The position numbers and the translations under genes were made by a program. Shown in pieces: positions 1-9,172 of a stretch of 64,000 bases of DNA. The DNA is taken from the NCBI RefSeq assembly GCF_041270065.1, contig NZ_CP065958.1, positions 7,316,001-7,380,000 of the forward strand, given 5' to 3'. Numbering within the stretch: position 1 is the first letter of the stretch; the number at the start of each line of letters is the position of its first letter. The notes beneath the pieces were generated by a model. The model ran no database searches, was not told the origin of the DNA, and saw only the letters and a program-made list of their open reading frames with translations. The DNA is from Streptomyces fradiae (lineage in GTDB: Bacteria > Actinomycetota > Actinomycetes > Streptomycetales > Streptomycetaceae).

Positions 1-239
1 TCCCCACGCAGGAACTCCTGAACGACCTGTTCGGCCGGCTGGCCGAGGACGGAACGGCCCTGCTGATGACCACACACGACCTGGCGGCCGCCGCCCGCAC
101 CTGCACCCGCGTCGTCCTGCTCAACCGGACGGTGGTCGCGGAGGGCGGCCCGGAACTCCTTTCCGATCCGGACCGGATGCTCCAGGCCTTCGGCCTTGAC
201 CGGGCGGGCGCCGGGAGCGCGGCGGAGGCGGCGGCGTGA
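1..239 (+). CDS. Metal ABC transporter ATP-binding protein, C-terminal fragment
   Basis: Only the last 78 codons lie in the window (reading frame from base 3); the gene starts further left. The visible part carries the end of an ABC ATPase, with the H-loop histidine in the segment LLMTTHDLAAAAR followed by the usual tail that ends in a short Ala-rich stretch. Its stop overlaps the GTG start of the downstream permease by four bases (GTGA), so the two are translationally coupled. The partner permease is of the ZnuB/MntB type and the next genes are zinc-starvation genes, so zinc or manganese uptake is the likely role. The substrate is inferred from context only. Confidence 0.85.
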   Translation, partial: PTQELLNDLFGRLAEDGTALLMTTHDLAAAARTCTRVVLLNRTVVAEGGPELLSDPDRMLQAFGLDRAGAGSAAEAAA

Positions 240-1114
240 TCGACTTTCTGCTCGGCCCGTGGGAACTGCCCTTCATGCAGCGCGCCTTCGCGGTCGCCGC
301 GGTCGTCGGCCTGGTCTGCGGGGTCGTCGGCGTCTTCGTCGTCCTGCGGGGCATGGCCTTCATCGGTGATGCCGTGGCGCACTCGGCGTTCCCGGGCGTC
401 GCCCTCGCGTACGCCCTGGAGGGCAATCTGCTGCTCGGCGGCGCGGCCGCCGGCATCACCACGGCCGTCCTGATCGCCTTCGTCTCCCAGAACCGGCGGC
501 TGAAGGAGGACACCGTCATCGGCGTCTTCTTCGCGTTCGCCTTCGGCCTCGGCATCGTCCTCGTCTCCACCCGGGACAGCTGGACGACCGACCTGTCGTC
601 CTTCCTGTTCGGCCAGGTCCTCGCCGTCGGCCCCGAGGACGTGTGGACGGTGGCGGGACTCGGAGCCGTACTCGTCACCGTCGTCCTCCTCCTGCGCAAG
701 GAGCTCGTCGCCGTCACCCTGGACCGCGAGACGGCCCGCGCCGCCGGACTGCCGGTCTTCCGCCTCGACCTGCTCCTCTACATCGTCGTGACGACGACGA
801 TCGTCATGTCCCTCGAGGCGGTCGGCAACATCCTGGTCCTCGCGCTGCTCATCACCCCCGCCGCGACCGCCCGCATGCTCACCGACCGGCTCGGCGTCAT
901 GACCCTGCTGGCGTCCGGCCTCGGCTGCGCCGGCACCCTCGGCGGGCTGTACGTCTCGTACGCGTACGACCTGGCGGCCGGCGGCTCCATCGTCGTCGTG
1001 CTCACCGGGCTCTTCGCCCTCACCTGGTGCCTGGCCCCCAGACACGGCCTCCTGGCACGCGCCCGCCGCCGGGCGGCGCCCGCGGCGCTGCCCGTACCGG
1101 AGGTGACCGGCTAG
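236..1114 (+). CDS. Metal (probably zinc) ABC transporter permease
   Basis: This 292-residue integral membrane protein has about eight hydrophobic segments and fits the ABC-3 permease family (ZnuB, MntB, TroC and the actinobacterial anchored-repeat type). The N-terminal half includes GMAFIGDAVAHSAFPGVA, the conserved segment of this family that contacts the ATPase. The GTG start is set by a four-base overlap with the ATPase stop. It ends just before a strong hairpin, so it is the last gene of the transporter operon. The opposite-strand gene after it is a CobW metallochaperone in a Zur-type locus, which makes Zn(II) the best guess for the substrate. Mn(II) cannot be excluded from sequence. Confidence 0.88.
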   Translation: MIDFLLGPWELPFMQRAFAVAAVVGLVCGVVGVFVVLRGMAFIGDAVAHSAFPGVALAYALEGNLLLGGAAAGITTAVLIAFVSQNRRLKEDTVIGVFFAFAFGLGIVLVSTRDSWTTDLSSFLFGQVLAVGPEDVWTVAGLGAVLVTVVLLLRKELVAVTLDRETARAAGLPVFRLDLLLYIVVTTTIVMSLEAVGNILVLALLITPAATARMLTDRLGVMTLLASGLGCAGTLGGLYVSYAYDLAAGGSIVVVLTGLFALTWCLAPRHGLLARARRRAAPAALPVPEVTG

Positions 1115-1144
1115 GCGACGGACGGGAGAGGAAGAAACGAGAGT

Positions 1145-1172
1145 GGGGCGCCGCGAGAATTCGCGGCGCCCC
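1145..1172. terminator. Terminator of the metal transporter operon
   Basis: A perfect 12-bp stem (1145-1156 with 1161-1172) closes a four-base loop. It lies 30 bp after the permease stop. There is no clear T-run, which is common for streptomycete terminators. It can act on both strands. Confidence 0.8.
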
Positions 1173-1222
1173 ACGGTGCTTGGACGTTACGGCAGTTGGA
1201 ACAGGTTGAGCCGGTACAGGGG

Positions 1223-1265
1223 CCGGGCCGGACGGTGCCGTGGCTGCGACCACCGTCCGGCCCGG
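1223..1265. terminator. Terminator of the rpmF-cobW operon
   Basis: A perfect 15-bp stem (1223-1237 with 1251-1265) has a 13-base loop. It lies 20 bp downstream of the minus-strand CobW stop at 1285. Together with the hairpin at 1145-1172 it separates two convergent operons. Confidence 0.8.
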
Positions 1266-1284
1266 AGTGTGTCGGGCTGGTGTT

Positions 1285-2445
1285 TCAGGCCGCCTGTTCG
1301 TGCCCGCAGGCGTCTTCGATGCCGTACGTCTCCCACACCGGGAAGTCGTCGTCGGCGGGGACGGCCTCGCCCGGTGCCAGCAGGCAGGCTTCCAGCGCCG
1401 CGCGCAGGGCGTCGGCGCGCAGTGCGGTGCCGATGAAGACGAGTTCCTGGCCCTGGGTGGTCTCCGGGCCGCGGGCGCCGGACGGTTCGAACCGGGCGAC
1501 GGCGCCGGCCTGGGACCACAGGCCCGTCACCCGGGGCCGGCTGGCGAGCCAGAAGAAGCCCTTGGAGCGCAGGACCCGCCCGAAGGTGCCGCTGTCCAGG
1601 CCCTTGGTGACGAAGGCCCACAGACGCCCGGGATGGAACGGCAGCTCGGAGCGGAACACGAGCGAGGAGATGCCGTACTCCTCGGTTTCCGGTACGTGGT
1701 CGCCGTTGAGCTCCTTCACCCAGCCGGGGGCCTGCTGCGCCCGCTCGACGTCGAACAGGCCGGTGCCCAGGATGTGTTCGAGCGGCACCTGGCCGCGCAC
1801 GGCCGGGACGATCCGGGCCTCCGGGTTGAGCCGGGAGAGCGTGGCGCGCAGCCGGCGCGCCTTCTCCGGGCCGACGAGGTCGAGCTTGTTGAGGACGATG
1901 ACGTCCGCGAACTCGACCTGGTCCATGAGGAGATCGCTCACGGTCCGCTCGTCGTCCTCGTACGGGGCCAGGCCGCGCGCGACGAGTTCGTCGCCGCCGC
2001 CCAGCTCGGGCAGGAAGCCCGCGGCGTCCACGACGGTCACCATGGTGTCGAGCCGGGCGAGGTCGCCGAGGGTGGCCCCGTCGTCGCGGGGGAAGGAGAA
2101 GGTCGCGGCCACGGGCATGGGCTCGGAGATGCCGCTCGACTCGATGAGCAGATGGTCGAAGCGGCCCTCCCGGGCGAGCCGGTCGACCTCCTCCAGGAGG
2201 TCGTCGCGCAGGGTGCAGCAGATGCACCCGTTGGTCATCTCGACCAGCCGCTCCTCGGTGCGGGACAGGGCCGCCTCGCCGCCGCGGACGAGCGCGGCGT
2301 CGATGTTGACCTCGCTCATGTCGTTGACGATGACCGCGACCCGCAGCCCTTCGCGATTGCCGAGCACATGGTTGAGCAGGGTGGTCTTCCCGGCCCCGAG
2401 GAACCCGGAGAGAACCGTGACCGGCAGGCGGTCGGTGGACGTCAT
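1285..2445 (-). CDS. CobW/G3E-family GTPase, zinc metallochaperone candidate
   Basis: This 386-residue protein has the full set of G3E GTPase motifs: a P-loop GFLGAGKTT at residues 14-22, the metal-binding CICC at 74-77, the ESSG segment near 102-105 and a guanine-specificity NKLD near 183. The C-terminal half is the CobW C-terminal domain. Family members such as ZNG1, YciC and ZagA deliver zinc to client proteins under zinc limitation. It lies six bases behind the gene for a zinc-free L32 paralogue and shares its Zur-box promoter. The intact motifs contrast with the second CobW-like protein at 3827-4978. Delivery of zinc is inferred from family and context. Confidence 0.92.
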   Translation of the reverse strand: MTSTDRLPVTVLSGFLGAGKTTLLNHVLGNREGLRVAVIVNDMSEVNIDAALVRGGEAALSRTEERLVEMTNGCICCTLRDDLLEEVDRLAREGRFDHLLIESSGISEPMPVAATFSFPRDDGATLGDLARLDTMVTVVDAAGFLPELGGGDELVARGLAPYEDDERTVSDLLMDQVEFADVIVLNKLDLVGPEKARRLRATLSRLNPEARIVPAVRGQVPLEHILGTGLFDVERAQQAPGWVKELNGDHVPETEEYGISSLVFRSELPFHPGRLWAFVTKGLDSGTFGRVLRSKGFFWLASRPRVTGLWSQAGAVARFEPSGARGPETTQGQELVFIGTALRADALRAALEACLLAPGEAVPADDDFPVWETYGIEDACGHEQAA

Positions 2446-2451
2446 GAGCGC

Positions 2452-2622
2452 TCAGCCCTCCGGCTGGATCAGGCCGCGCTCGTACGCCTTCACCAGACGC
2501 TGCGGGACCCGGTAGACGACGCCGTCCACGGTGATCGGCACCAGCTGGGGCGTGGTCGCCTTCCACTGGGCGCGGCGGTGACGGGTGTTGCTGCGGGACA
2601 TCTTCCGCTTGGGGACGGCCAT
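2452..2622 (-). CDS. rpmF: 50S ribosomal protein L32, zinc-independent paralogue
   Basis: This 56-residue protein begins [20 protein letters not shown], the standard start of actinobacterial L32. The second half has no cysteines, whereas the zinc-binding form carries two CxxC pairs there. It is therefore a C-minus L32 that can replace the zinc-binding copy in the large subunit when zinc is scarce. The start is preceded by a GAGGAG-type ribosome site on the minus strand. It is the first gene of an operon with cobW, six bases apart, driven by a promoter that contains a Zur-like box. Confidence 0.93.
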   Translation of the reverse strand: MAVPKRKMSRSNTRHRRAQWKATTPQLVPITVDGVVYRVPQRLVKAYERGLIQPEG

Positions 2623-2658
2623 CGTGAGACTCCTCGGTCCGGTTGCTGACCCGCAGAG

Positions 2659-2686
2659 GCTATATGAAAATGGATCCCATTATCAA
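2659..2686 (-). promoter_or_regulatory. Promoter with embedded Zur box for rpmF-cobW
   Basis: Read on the minus strand, a -35 hexamer TTGATA (2681-2686) and a -10 hexamer TATAGC (2659-2664) are 16 bp apart. The spacer and -35 hold a near-palindrome at 2665-2685, arms TGAAAATGG and CCATTATCA (8 of 9 paired) around a three-base centre. The sequence resembles the actinobacterial Zur consensus TGaaAAtgatTttCA. A repressor bound here would block polymerase directly. Confidence 0.75.
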
Positions 2687-2694
2687 TTCGTCCC

Positions 2695-2736
2695 GCGTGT
2701 GCCCCGGGGGCCCTCGCGACCCCGCGGGGCACACGC
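2695..2736. terminator. Terminator after rpmB-rpsN
   Basis: A perfect 12-bp stem (2695-2706 with 2725-2736) with an 18-base GC-rich loop begins nine bases past the rpsN stop on the minus strand. It separates the rpmB-rpsN operon from the promoter of rpmF-cobW. Confidence 0.7.
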
Positions 2737-2744
2737 GTTCGCGT

Positions 2745-3050
2745 CTACCAGGACGACTTGGTCACTCCAGGCAGGAAGCCCGCGTGTGCCTGCCGGCGGG
2801 CCTCCACGCGGGAGAGGCCGAACTTGCGCAGGTAGCCGCGGGGACGGCCGTCCGTGCTGTCGCGGTTGCGCACGCGCGTGGCGCTGGCGTCGCGCGGCTG
2901 GCGCCGCAACTCCGCGAGGGCGGCGTCCCGTTCGGCCGTCGTGGAGGACGGGCGGCGGATGATCTCCTTGAGCTCCGCACGCCGGGCGGCGTACCGCTCG
3001 ACGATCTCCTTGCGCTTCTCGTTCTTCGCGATCTTGCTGCGCTTCGCCAT
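2745..3050 (-). CDS. rpsN: 30S ribosomal protein S14, long zinc-independent form
   Basis: This 101-residue protein matches the long S14 family ([13 protein letters not shown] at the N-terminus, then the conserved [13 protein letters not shown] near residue 69). It contains no cysteine, unlike the short zinc-binding S14 of about 61 residues normally encoded in the main ribosomal operon. It replaces that protein in the 30S head when zinc is low. Its ATG overlaps the rpmB stop by one base (TGATG), so translation is coupled. The order rpmB-rpsN is typical of Zur regulons in actinobacteria. Confidence 0.95.
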   Translation of the reverse strand: MAKRSKIAKNEKRKEIVERYAARRAELKEIIRRPSSTTAERDAALAELRRQPRDASATRVRNRDSTDGRPRGYLRKFGLSRVEARRQAHAGFLPGVTKSSW

Positions 3051-3286
3051 CAGACCTTCCCTCCTCGCGCGCGGATGCGCGCCACGGCGGCTTCGATGCC
3101 GATCACGTCCACCGTCTTGATCGCCTTGGTGCTCAGGGTGAGCCGGACGTGTCGTCCCTCGCTGGGCAGCCAGTAGCGCTTGCGCTGGATGTTCGGGTCG
3201 AAACGGCGTGAGGTGCGCCGGTGGGAGTGGGAGATCGCGTTGCCGAAGCCCGGCTTGGTGCCGGTCAGTTGGCAGTGAGCTGACAT
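3050..3286 (-). CDS. rpmB: 50S ribosomal protein L28, zinc-independent paralogue
   Basis: This 78-residue L28 begins [20 protein letters not shown] and includes [13 protein letters not shown], the family core. It has one cysteine (residue 5) and lacks the other three of the zinc-binding form. It starts at an ATG preceded on the minus strand by AGGAAAGG. It is the first gene of rpmB-rpsN and is divergent from rpmG, sharing the 86-bp intergenic region that holds a Zur-like box. A -10-like TACAGT (minus strand, 3326-3331) would give a leader of about 33 bases. Confidence 0.94.
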   Translation of the reverse strand: MSAHCQLTGTKPGFGNAISHSHRRTSRRFDPNIQRKRYWLPSEGRHVRLTLSTKAIKTVDVIGIEAAVARIRARGGKV

Positions 3287-3344
3287 GGGTGGTGCGCCTT
3301 TCCTGCTGGCTGGGGTGGGGTCACCACTGTAGCGGTATCGAAAA

Positions 3345-3365
3345 TGAAAATCGTTCCCATATACT
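3345..3365. promoter_or_regulatory. Zur-like box between rpmB and rpmG, with the rpmG -10
   Basis: TGAAAATCGTTCCCA at 3345-3359 shares the pattern TGAAAATnnnTCCCA with the box before rpmF. It is followed directly by a -10-like TATACT at 3360-3365. The first base of rpmG lies seven bases beyond, so rpmG may be leaderless. The box sits in the -35/-10 spacer of rpmG and upstream of the rpmB -10, so one bound repressor dimer could silence both directions. Confidence 0.7.
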
Positions 3366-3372
3366 CTGCGGC

Positions 3373-3537
3373 ATGGCACGCAACGAGATCCGCCCCGTCA
3401 TCAAGCTCCGCTCCACCGCGGGCACCGGGTTCACCTATGTGACGCGCAAGAACCGGCGCAACGACCCCGACCGCCTGGTGCTCCGCAAGTACGACCCCGT
3501 GGTCGGCCGCCACGTCGACTTCCGCGAAGAGCGCTGA
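3373..3537 (+). CDS. rpmG: 50S ribosomal protein L33, zinc-independent paralogue
   Basis: This 54-residue protein begins [20 protein letters not shown] and continues with [15 protein letters not shown], the L33 signature. The four cysteines of the zinc-ribbon form are absent. It has no convincing ribosome site; a -10-like TATACT ends seven bases before the ATG, so leaderless translation is likely. It heads a four-gene set rpmG-rpmE-cobW-like-rpsR on the plus strand, divergent from rpmB-rpsN. Confidence 0.94.
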   Translation: MARNEIRPVIKLRSTAGTGFTYVTRKNRRNDPDRLVLRKYDPVVGRHVDFREER

Positions 3538-3581
3538 CCACTCCCACCCCGCCCGACCCCCGACCATCGAAAGGTCCTGCC

Positions 3582-3827
3582 ATGAAGCCCGGAATCCACC
3601 CCGCCTACGAGCCCGTCGTCTTCCGCGACTCCGCCTCCGGCACCGCGTTCCTCACCCGGTCCACGATGACCAGCGACAAGACCGTCGAGTGGGAGGACGG
3701 CAGCACCTACCCGGTCGTCGACGTCGAGATCTCCTCGGCGAGCCACCCCTTCTACACGGGCACCGCCCGCGTCCTCGACACCGCCGGCCGCGTCGAGAAG
3801 TTCCAGCGCCGCTACGGAGCCCGCTGA
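3582..3827 (+). CDS. rpmE: 50S ribosomal protein L31 type B
   Basis: This 81-residue protein is L31 of the type B family, which lacks the CxxC zinc site of type A. Features include [20 protein letters not shown] at the start and [20 protein letters not shown] near the C-terminus. It replaces the zinc-binding L31 at the subunit interface under zinc limitation and so frees zinc. Its stop overlaps the ATG of the next gene by one base (TGATG). Confidence 0.95.
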   Translation: MKPGIHPAYEPVVFRDSASGTAFLTRSTMTSDKTVEWEDGSTYPVVDVEISSASHPFYTGTARVLDTAGRVEKFQRRYGAR

Positions 3828-4978
3828 TGCGTGGCGATCACCGGCTCCCCGTCGTACTCGTCGGCGGACTGCACGCCGACGCCCGCAAGGAGGTCGTCGA
3901 ACGACTCCTGAAGACCGTCCCCGGCAGCGTGGCCCTGCATCACGACCTGGCGGGGGCATCCGACGGCAACGTCCTGCGGCTGATCCGCGACGCCACCGGC
4001 ACCCTCTCCTCCGGCGATACGCCCCTGGTCAACGACTGCGCCTGCTGCGCGCTGCGCGAGGACCTCGTCCCGGAGCTGGAACGGCTGGCGGACAGCCGTC
4101 TGACCCGTCTCGCCGTGGTCGAGCTGTGGGACTCGGTCGAGCCCAAGGCGATGGCGGAGGTCATCGCCGCCCACGGCGGAGACCGCCTGGCGCTCACGAA
4201 CGTGATCACCGCCGTGGACCCCGCGCTCGTCCTGCCGTATCTCGGCAACGGCGACGACCTGGCCGAGGCCGGCCTGGCCGCCGCCCCGACCGACCAGCGG
4301 ACGGTCGGGGACACCTGGGCCCGTCAGCTGGAGTACGCCCCCGTCCTCGCCGTCGTCGACAGCGCGGACGCGGACGACGAGGACCGCGCCCTCCTCGCGC
4401 AACTCCATCCCACCGCACGGCTCGTGCCGGCCGGCTCCGGCGAACTCGCCGCAGCCGCGTTCGCCGGCTTCGACGTCGAGGCCGCGGCGGCCGCCCAGCA
4501 CCCCGCCTGCGCGCTGCTGCCCCAGGACGCGGACGAGGCGGGCGTCAGCACCTTCGTCTGGCGCCGCCACCGGCCCTTCCACCCGGGGCGGCTGTACGAG
4601 GCACTGGAGGACCTGTGCTGCGCGGCGGCCCGCAGCCGCGGGCGGTTCTGGCTCGCCGACCGCCCCGACACCCTGCTCGCCTGGGACGCGGCCGGCGGAG
4701 CGCTGTGCGTGGAGAGCGCCGGCCCCTGGCTGGCGTCACTGCCCGACGCCGCCTGGGAGATGGTCCCGCCCGTCCGCCGCGCGGCGGCCGCCCTCGACTG
4801 GCACCCCGAGCACGGCGACTGCTGCCAGCACCTCGTCTTCACCTCGCCCGGCCTCGACCGGGAGGGGCTCGAAGTGCTCCTCGACTCCTGTCTGCTGACG
4901 GACGCCGAGTACCAGGCGGGCCGCGAGGCGTGGAAGCACCTGCCCGCCGCGTTCGACTCGCTGCTCGACGCCGCCTGA
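3827..4978 (+). CDS. CobW-like protein with degenerate GTPase motifs
   Basis: This 383-residue protein follows the CobW/G3E layout: a beta-strand VVLVGG at 9-14, the metal-binding CACC at 71-74, a VELWDSVEP segment where ESSG normally lies, and a C-terminal domain with [15 protein letters not shown]. The P-loop has become GGLHADARK (residues 13-21), without the GxxGxGKT lysine and threonine, and the NKxD segment reads VVDSADADD. It probably cannot bind or hydrolyse GTP in the usual way but keeps the cysteine metal site. The ATG at 3827 overlaps the rpmE stop (TGATG). A role in zinc delivery, sensing or partnering with the intact CobW at 1285-2445 is inferred. Confidence 0.85.
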   Translation: MRGDHRLPVVLVGGLHADARKEVVERLLKTVPGSVALHHDLAGASDGNVLRLIRDATGTLSSGDTPLVNDCACCALREDLVPELERLADSRLTRLAVVELWDSVEPKAMAEVIAAHGGDRLALTNVITAVDPALVLPYLGNGDDLAEAGLAAAPTDQRTVGDTWARQLEYAPVLAVVDSADADDEDRALLAQLHPTARLVPAGSGELAAAAFAGFDVEAAAAAQHPACALLPQDADEAGVSTFVWRRHRPFHPGRLYEALEDLCCAAARSRGRFWLADRPDTLLAWDAAGGALCVESAGPWLASLPDAAWEMVPPVRRAAAALDWHPEHGDCCQHLVFTSPGLDREGLEVLLDSCLLTDAEYQAGREAWKHLPAAFDSLLDAA

Positions 4979-5022
4979 CCTCGTACGACCCCACTGAAAC
5001 GCTCACCCGAAGGAACCGTGAC

Positions 5023-5259
5023 ATGGCCCGACGCCCCGACCCCCGCAAGCCCGTGAAGTCCCGCCCCAACCCCCTCGACGCGGCCGGCATCACGTACATC
5101 GACTACAAGGACACCGACCTGCTCCGGAAGTTCATCTCCGACCGGGGCAAGATCCGCAGCCGCCGCGTCACCCGCGTGACCGCCCAGCAGCAGCGCGCCC
5201 TCGCCACCGCCGTCAAGAACGCCCGGGAGATGGCCCTGCTGCCGTACGCCGGTCGCTGA
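5023..5259 (+). CDS. rpsR: 30S ribosomal protein S18, alternative paralogue
   Basis: This 78-residue S18 contains the conserved core [22 protein letters not shown] and the C-terminal [13 protein letters not shown]. It has no cysteines. It begins at an ATG preceded by GAAGGAAC and lies 44 bp after the CobW-like gene. It is the last gene of the plus-strand Zur operon. Alternative S18 is a regular member of actinobacterial zinc-sparing ribosome sets. Confidence 0.94.
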   Translation: MARRPDPRKPVKSRPNPLDAAGITYIDYKDTDLLRKFISDRGKIRSRRVTRVTAQQQRALATAVKNAREMALLPYAGR

Positions 5260-5426
5260 CCGCTTCCCAGGAAGGGAGGGGAGCGGGGGGGAGTGGGGGA
5301 GTGGGCGCGGCGACGGCGGCGGCGGGCGCCTTCTTTTCCTCCGGATTGCCTGCATGACGATGTCTTGCCGCAGTCTTGGCGGCGCGATGGCAGGCGCCGT
5401 CCGCTCCGGCGCCTAGCGTTCCCGTC

Positions 5427-6131
5427 ATGCCGCCTCTGCCCTCGCACCCCGCACGCCCGGCCGCGCCCCGGGCCCTCCCGTACCGCAAGCCGACTCGCGG
5501 CCGGGACTACTGGATCCTGGACGACGTCCTGCCCGACCCCGACGCCGTACGGGCGCGCATGCTGGAGCGGGACGACTGGGTGCAGGGCTACCCGCACAAG
5601 CCCGAGCCGTGGCCGGGGCTGCGCACGATGCCCGGGCTCGAACCGGCCGAGCTGGCCCACGTGGAGAAGCTGGTCCGCAAGGCCACGGGGGCCCAGCGGA
5701 TCTGGGCCGTGGACCCGGCCGGCGGTGGCACCTTCAACCACAACTGCGTCCAGGTCGTCGGCAAGGACGAGTGCGAGCCGCGCCCGCACACCGACTCCCG
5801 CAGCCTGTGCCGCTACGCGGCGGTGCTGTACCTCAGCCCGGACCTCCCCAAGGACTGCGGCACCAGCTTCTACCGCCAGAACCTGCCCGGCGGTGTCCTC
5901 GGCGGCAATCAGGTGCTCGCCCCGCACAACAACCTGGTGGACGCGCTCGGCACCCGCTTCGTGCCCGAGGACTCCTTCACCGAGGACCTGCGCGTCCCGC
6001 CCCGCTACAACCGCCTGCTGCTGTACTCGGCCAACCTCATCCACACGGCGACCGGGTACACCGGCACCACCCTGGAGGACAAGCGGATGACGGCCGTCTT
6101 CTTCTGGATGGCCGCCGGCGGCACCAGGTGA
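5427..6131 (+). CDS. DUF6445-type protein, 2-oxoglutarate/Fe(II) oxygenase-like
   Basis: This soluble protein is 234 residues long from the chosen ATG. It holds an RPHTDS segment (an HxD pair) followed by a beta-strand-rich core with YLSPDLP and GTSFYR, and a distal histidine in LIHTATGY. The HxD...H arrangement and strand order resemble prolyl-hydroxylase-like oxygenases, and it resembles proteins named DUF6445. A -10-like TAGCGT at 5414-5419 lies seven bases before the ATG and no ribosome site is present, so the message is probably leaderless. An in-frame ATG at 5376 would add 17 low-complexity residues. Substrate is unknown, and the link to zinc is only proximity. Confidence 0.7.
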   Translation: MPPLPSHPARPAAPRALPYRKPTRGRDYWILDDVLPDPDAVRARMLERDDWVQGYPHKPEPWPGLRTMPGLEPAELAHVEKLVRKATGAQRIWAVDPAGGGTFNHNCVQVVGKDECEPRPHTDSRSLCRYAAVLYLSPDLPKDCGTSFYRQNLPGGVLGGNQVLAPHNNLVDALGTRFVPEDSFTEDLRVPPRYNRLLLYSANLIHTATGYTGTTLEDKRMTAVFFWMAAGGTR

Positions 6132-6195
6132 CCGCAGACGGTGGCCCCCGCACCCTCGACGTTGGGCCGTCGAAGGGCGAGAGCTGAATAAAGCG

Positions 6196-6243
6196 GCGAC
6201 GGTTGTGCCCGTCGGCTCGACAGCCGACGGGCACAACCGTCGC
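6196..6243. terminator. Strong bidirectional terminator
   Basis: A perfect 22-bp stem (6196-6217 with 6222-6243) with a four-base loop lies between the convergent oxygenase-like gene and the sugar permease, whose stop is at 6255. It is the strongest hairpin found in the window. Confidence 0.9.
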
Positions 6244-6254
6244 CCGCGGAGGGC

Positions 6255-7502
6255 TCAGGCGCCCGCCCTCCGCTTGTTCCACACGTCGAAGCCGACCGCC
6301 GCGAGCAGCACCAGGCCCTTGATGACCTGCTGCCAGTCGGTGCCCACCCCGACCAGGTTCATGCCGTTGTTGAGCACGCCGAGGACCAGGCCGCCGATGA
6401 TGGCGCCCAGGATGGTGCCGACACCGCCGGTCATCGAGGCCCCGCCGATGAACGCGGCGGCGATGGCCTCCAGTTCGAAGTTCACGCCCGCCTTCGGCGA
6501 GGCCGCGTTGAAGCGGGCGGCGAAGACGAGTCCGGCGAGCGCCGCGAGCATTCCCATGTTGAGGAACACCGCGAAGGTCACCTTGCGGTCCTTGACCCCG
6601 GACAGCTTGGCGGCCGGCAGGTTCCCGCCGATCGCGTACACGTGCCGTCCGATCACCGCGTTGCGCATCACGTAACCGAAGCCGACGAGCAGTACGGCCA
6701 GGATCAGCAGCACCACGGGCGCGCCCTTGTAGCTGGCGAGGAGCAGGGTGGTGACCAGGACCGCGGCGACGAGGGCCGTGACCTTGAGCGCGAACAGGCC
6801 GGTGGGGAGCGTCTCCAGGGCGAACTCCCGCTGGCGGCGGCGGTCCCGTACCTCCTGGAAGATCACATAGGCGGTCAGTCCCAGGCCGAGGAGCAGGGTC
6901 ACGTTGTGGTAGTTGGTCTGCGGCCCCACCTCCGGCAGGAAGCCGTTGGCGATCTTCTGCAGGCCCTCCGGGAAGGGGCCGAGCGTCTGGCCCTTGAGGA
7001 AGATCTCCGTGAGCCCGCGGAACAGCAGCATGCCGGCGAGCGTCACGATGAACGACGGTATGCCGACGTACGCGATGAAGAAGCCCTGGAGGGCTCCGGC
7101 GACGGCGCCGAGGAGCAGCGTGAGCAGCACCGCGACCGGCCAGGAGACATGGTGCTGCACCATGAGCACCGCCCCGATGCCGCCGACCAGGGCCATGAGG
7201 GAGCCCACCGACAGATCGATGTGCCCGGAGATGATGACGATCATCATGCCGATGGCCAGGACGAGGATGTAGCTGTTCTGCAGCACCAGGTTGGAGACGT
7301 TGCGCGGCAGCAGCAGGTCGCCGCCCGTCCAGATCTGGAACAGGAGCACGATCAGGCCGAGCGCGAAGAGCATCCCGTACTGGCGCATGTTCCGCCGGAC
7401 GCCGTCCAGGAGCACCCGGACCACCGGTGTCCCGTGCGGCCCGGGTGCCGCGCCGCCCGGGGGCGCCGGGGCGCTCTTGTCCATGGTGATGTCGGTGCTC
7501 AT
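6255..7502 (-). CDS. mmsB: ChvE-type multiple-monosaccharide ABC transporter permease
   Basis: This 415-residue membrane protein of the ribose/xylose/arabinose ABC permease family (BPD_transp_2) has the conserved segment [21 protein letters not shown] and about ten hydrophobic helices. The long middle segment and overall length fit the GguB/MmsB subgroup rather than RbsC. The ATG overlaps the stop of the ATPase by four bases (ATGA). With MmsA and ChvE it forms a complete importer. It is the last gene of the operon, ending at a strong hairpin. L-arabinose is inferred from the shared operator with araBAD. Confidence 0.92.
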   Translation of the reverse strand: MSTDITMDKSAPAPPGGAAPGPHGTPVVRVLLDGVRRNMRQYGMLFALGLIVLLFQIWTGGDLLLPRNVSNLVLQNSYILVLAIGMMIVIISGHIDLSVGSLMALVGGIGAVLMVQHHVSWPVAVLLTLLLGAVAGALQGFFIAYVGIPSFIVTLAGMLLFRGLTEIFLKGQTLGPFPEGLQKIANGFLPEVGPQTNYHNVTLLLGLGLTAYVIFQEVRDRRRQREFALETLPTGLFALKVTALVAAVLVTTLLLASYKGAPVVLLILAVLLVGFGYVMRNAVIGRHVYAIGGNLPAAKLSGVKDRKVTFAVFLNMGMLAALAGLVFAARFNAASPKAGVNFELEAIAAAFIGGASMTGGVGTILGAIIGGLVLGVLNNGMNLVGVGTDWQQVIKGLVLLAAVGFDVWNKRRAGA

Positions 7503-9172
7503 GTCCGGTGTCCTTCGCTGGAGGCGGCGCCCGCGGCGGCCGCCGGTGGTGCGGGGGTGTCCTGCGTCATGTGCCGCATCAGCACTTCCTGCGTGGCGTC
7601 CGCGCGGGAGACCTCGCCGGTCAGCCGTCCGGCCGCCATGGTGTAGACGCGGTCGCACATGCCGAGCAGTTCGGGCAGCTCGGAGGAGATGAAGACGATC
7701 GCCTTGCCCTCGGCGGCGAGCCGGTCGATCACGGTGTAGATCTCGAACTTGGCCCCCACGTCGACGCCCCGGGTGGGCTCGTCGAGGATCAGCACGTCCG
7801 GACCGGCGAGGATCCACTTGCTGAGGACGACCTTCTGCTGGTTGCCGCCGGAGAGGCGGCCGACCGGTTCGAGGACGTTCGGCGTCTTGATGTTCATGGT
7901 CCGCCGGTACCGTTCGGCCACCTTGCGTTCCTCGTGCCCGTCGACGACGCCGCGGCGAGCGAGGGCGCCGAGCGACGCGAGCGAGATGTTCCGGCTCACG
8001 GACTCGCCGAGGTTGAGCCCGTAGTGCTTGCGGTCCTCGGTGACGTACGCGATGCCGTGGGCGACCGCCTCGGGCACCGTACGGGTGCGCACCTCGCGGC
8101 CGTCCTTGAGCACGGTGCCCCGCTCGTAGTGGCCGTAGGAGCGGCCGAAGACGCTCATGGCGAGTTCGGTGCGGCCGGCCCCCATGAGGCCGGCGACGCC
8201 GACGATCTCCCCGCGGCGGACCCGGAGCGAGACCCCGTCGACGACCTTGCGGCCGCGGTCGAGCGGGTGGCGCACGGTCCAGTCCCGGACCTCCAGGACG
8301 GGTTCGGCGTCGGCCGGGCCCTCGTACGGAGTGCGCTCGGGGAAGCGGCTGTCGAGGTCCCGCCCCACCATGCCGCGGATGATCCGCTCCTCGGTGGTGG
8401 CCGGGTCCCTGACGTCGAGGGTCTCGATGGAGCGCCCGTCGCGCAGGATGGTGACGGAGTCGGCGATCCGGGCGATCTCGTTGAGCTTGTGCGAGATGAT
8501 GATCGACGTGATGCCCTGGCTCTTCAGCTCGCCCATCAGCCGCAGCAGCTTCGCGCTGTCCTCGTCGTTGAGCGCCGCCGTGGGCTCGTCGAGGATCAGC
8601 AGCCGGACGTTCTTCGCCAGCGCCTTCGCGATCTCGACGAGCTGCTGCTTGCCGACCCCGATGTCGGCGACCCGGGTCTCGGGGTGCTCGTCGAGCCCGA
8701 CCCGCCGGAGCAGTTCGGCGGCCCGGCGCAGCGCCTCGTGCCAGTCGATGATCCCGCGCCGGGACGGCTCGTTGCCGAGGAAGATGTTCTCGGCGATCGA
8801 CAGATAGGGGACGAGGGCGAGCTCCTGGTGGATGATCACGATGCCGTGCTGCTCGCTGGCCCGGATGTCCTTGAAACGGCACGGCTCGCCGTCGAAGAGG
8901 ATCTCGCCCTCGTAGCTCCCGTGCGGGTGGACGCCCGAGAGGACCTTCATGAGGGTCGACTTCCCGGCGCCGTTCTCCCCGCACAGCGCGTGCACCTCGC
9001 CGCGCGCCACGGACAGGGTCACCTCGGAGAGCGCCCTGACGCCGGGGAAGGTCTTGACGATGGAGCGCATCTGGAGGATGGGCCCGGCGGCCGGGTCCCG
9101 GTCCGGGCTCCGGTCCGGGGCCGGGTTCGGGTCCGGACCCGGGGCCTGGGCAGGGACTGCCGCGGGCGTCAT
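7499..9172 (-). CDS. mmsA: ChvE-type sugar ABC transporter ATP-binding protein
   Basis: This 557-residue protein carries two fused ABC ATPase domains, as in RbsA, XylG and GguA. The first has Walker [10 protein letters not shown] and the [20 protein letters not shown]-loop region. The second has the degenerate Walker A typical of these proteins (GLMGAGRTE), the signature LSGGNQQKV and Walker [14 protein letters not shown]. The first 30 residues are rich in proline and aspartate and are not conserved; the start is fixed by a four-base overlap with the chvE stop. Confidence 0.93.
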   Translation of the reverse strand: MTPAAVPAQAPGPDPNPAPDRSPDRDPAAGPILQMRSIVKTFPGVRALSEVTLSVARGEVHALCGENGAGKSTLMKVLSGVHPHGSYEGEILFDGEPCRFKDIRASEQHGIVIIHQELALVPYLSIAENIFLGNEPSRRGIIDWHEALRRAAELLRRVGLDEHPETRVADIGVGKQQLVEIAKALAKNVRLLILDEPTAALNDEDSAKLLRLMGELKSQGITSIIISHKLNEIARIADSVTILRDGRSIETLDVRDPATTEERIIRGMVGRDLDSRFPERTPYEGPADAEPVLEVRDWTVRHPLDRGRKVVDGVSLRVRRGEIVGVAGLMGAGRTELAMSVFGRSYGHYERGTVLKDGREVRTRTVPEAVAHGIAYVTEDRKHYGLNLGESVSRNISLASLGALARRGVVDGHEERKVAERYRRTMNIKTPNVLEPVGRLSGGNQQKVVLSKWILAGPDVLILDEPTRGVDVGAKFEIYTVIDRLAAEGKAIVFISSELPELLGMCDRVYTMAAGRLTGEVSRADATQEVLMRHMTQDTPAPPAAAAGAASSEGHRT

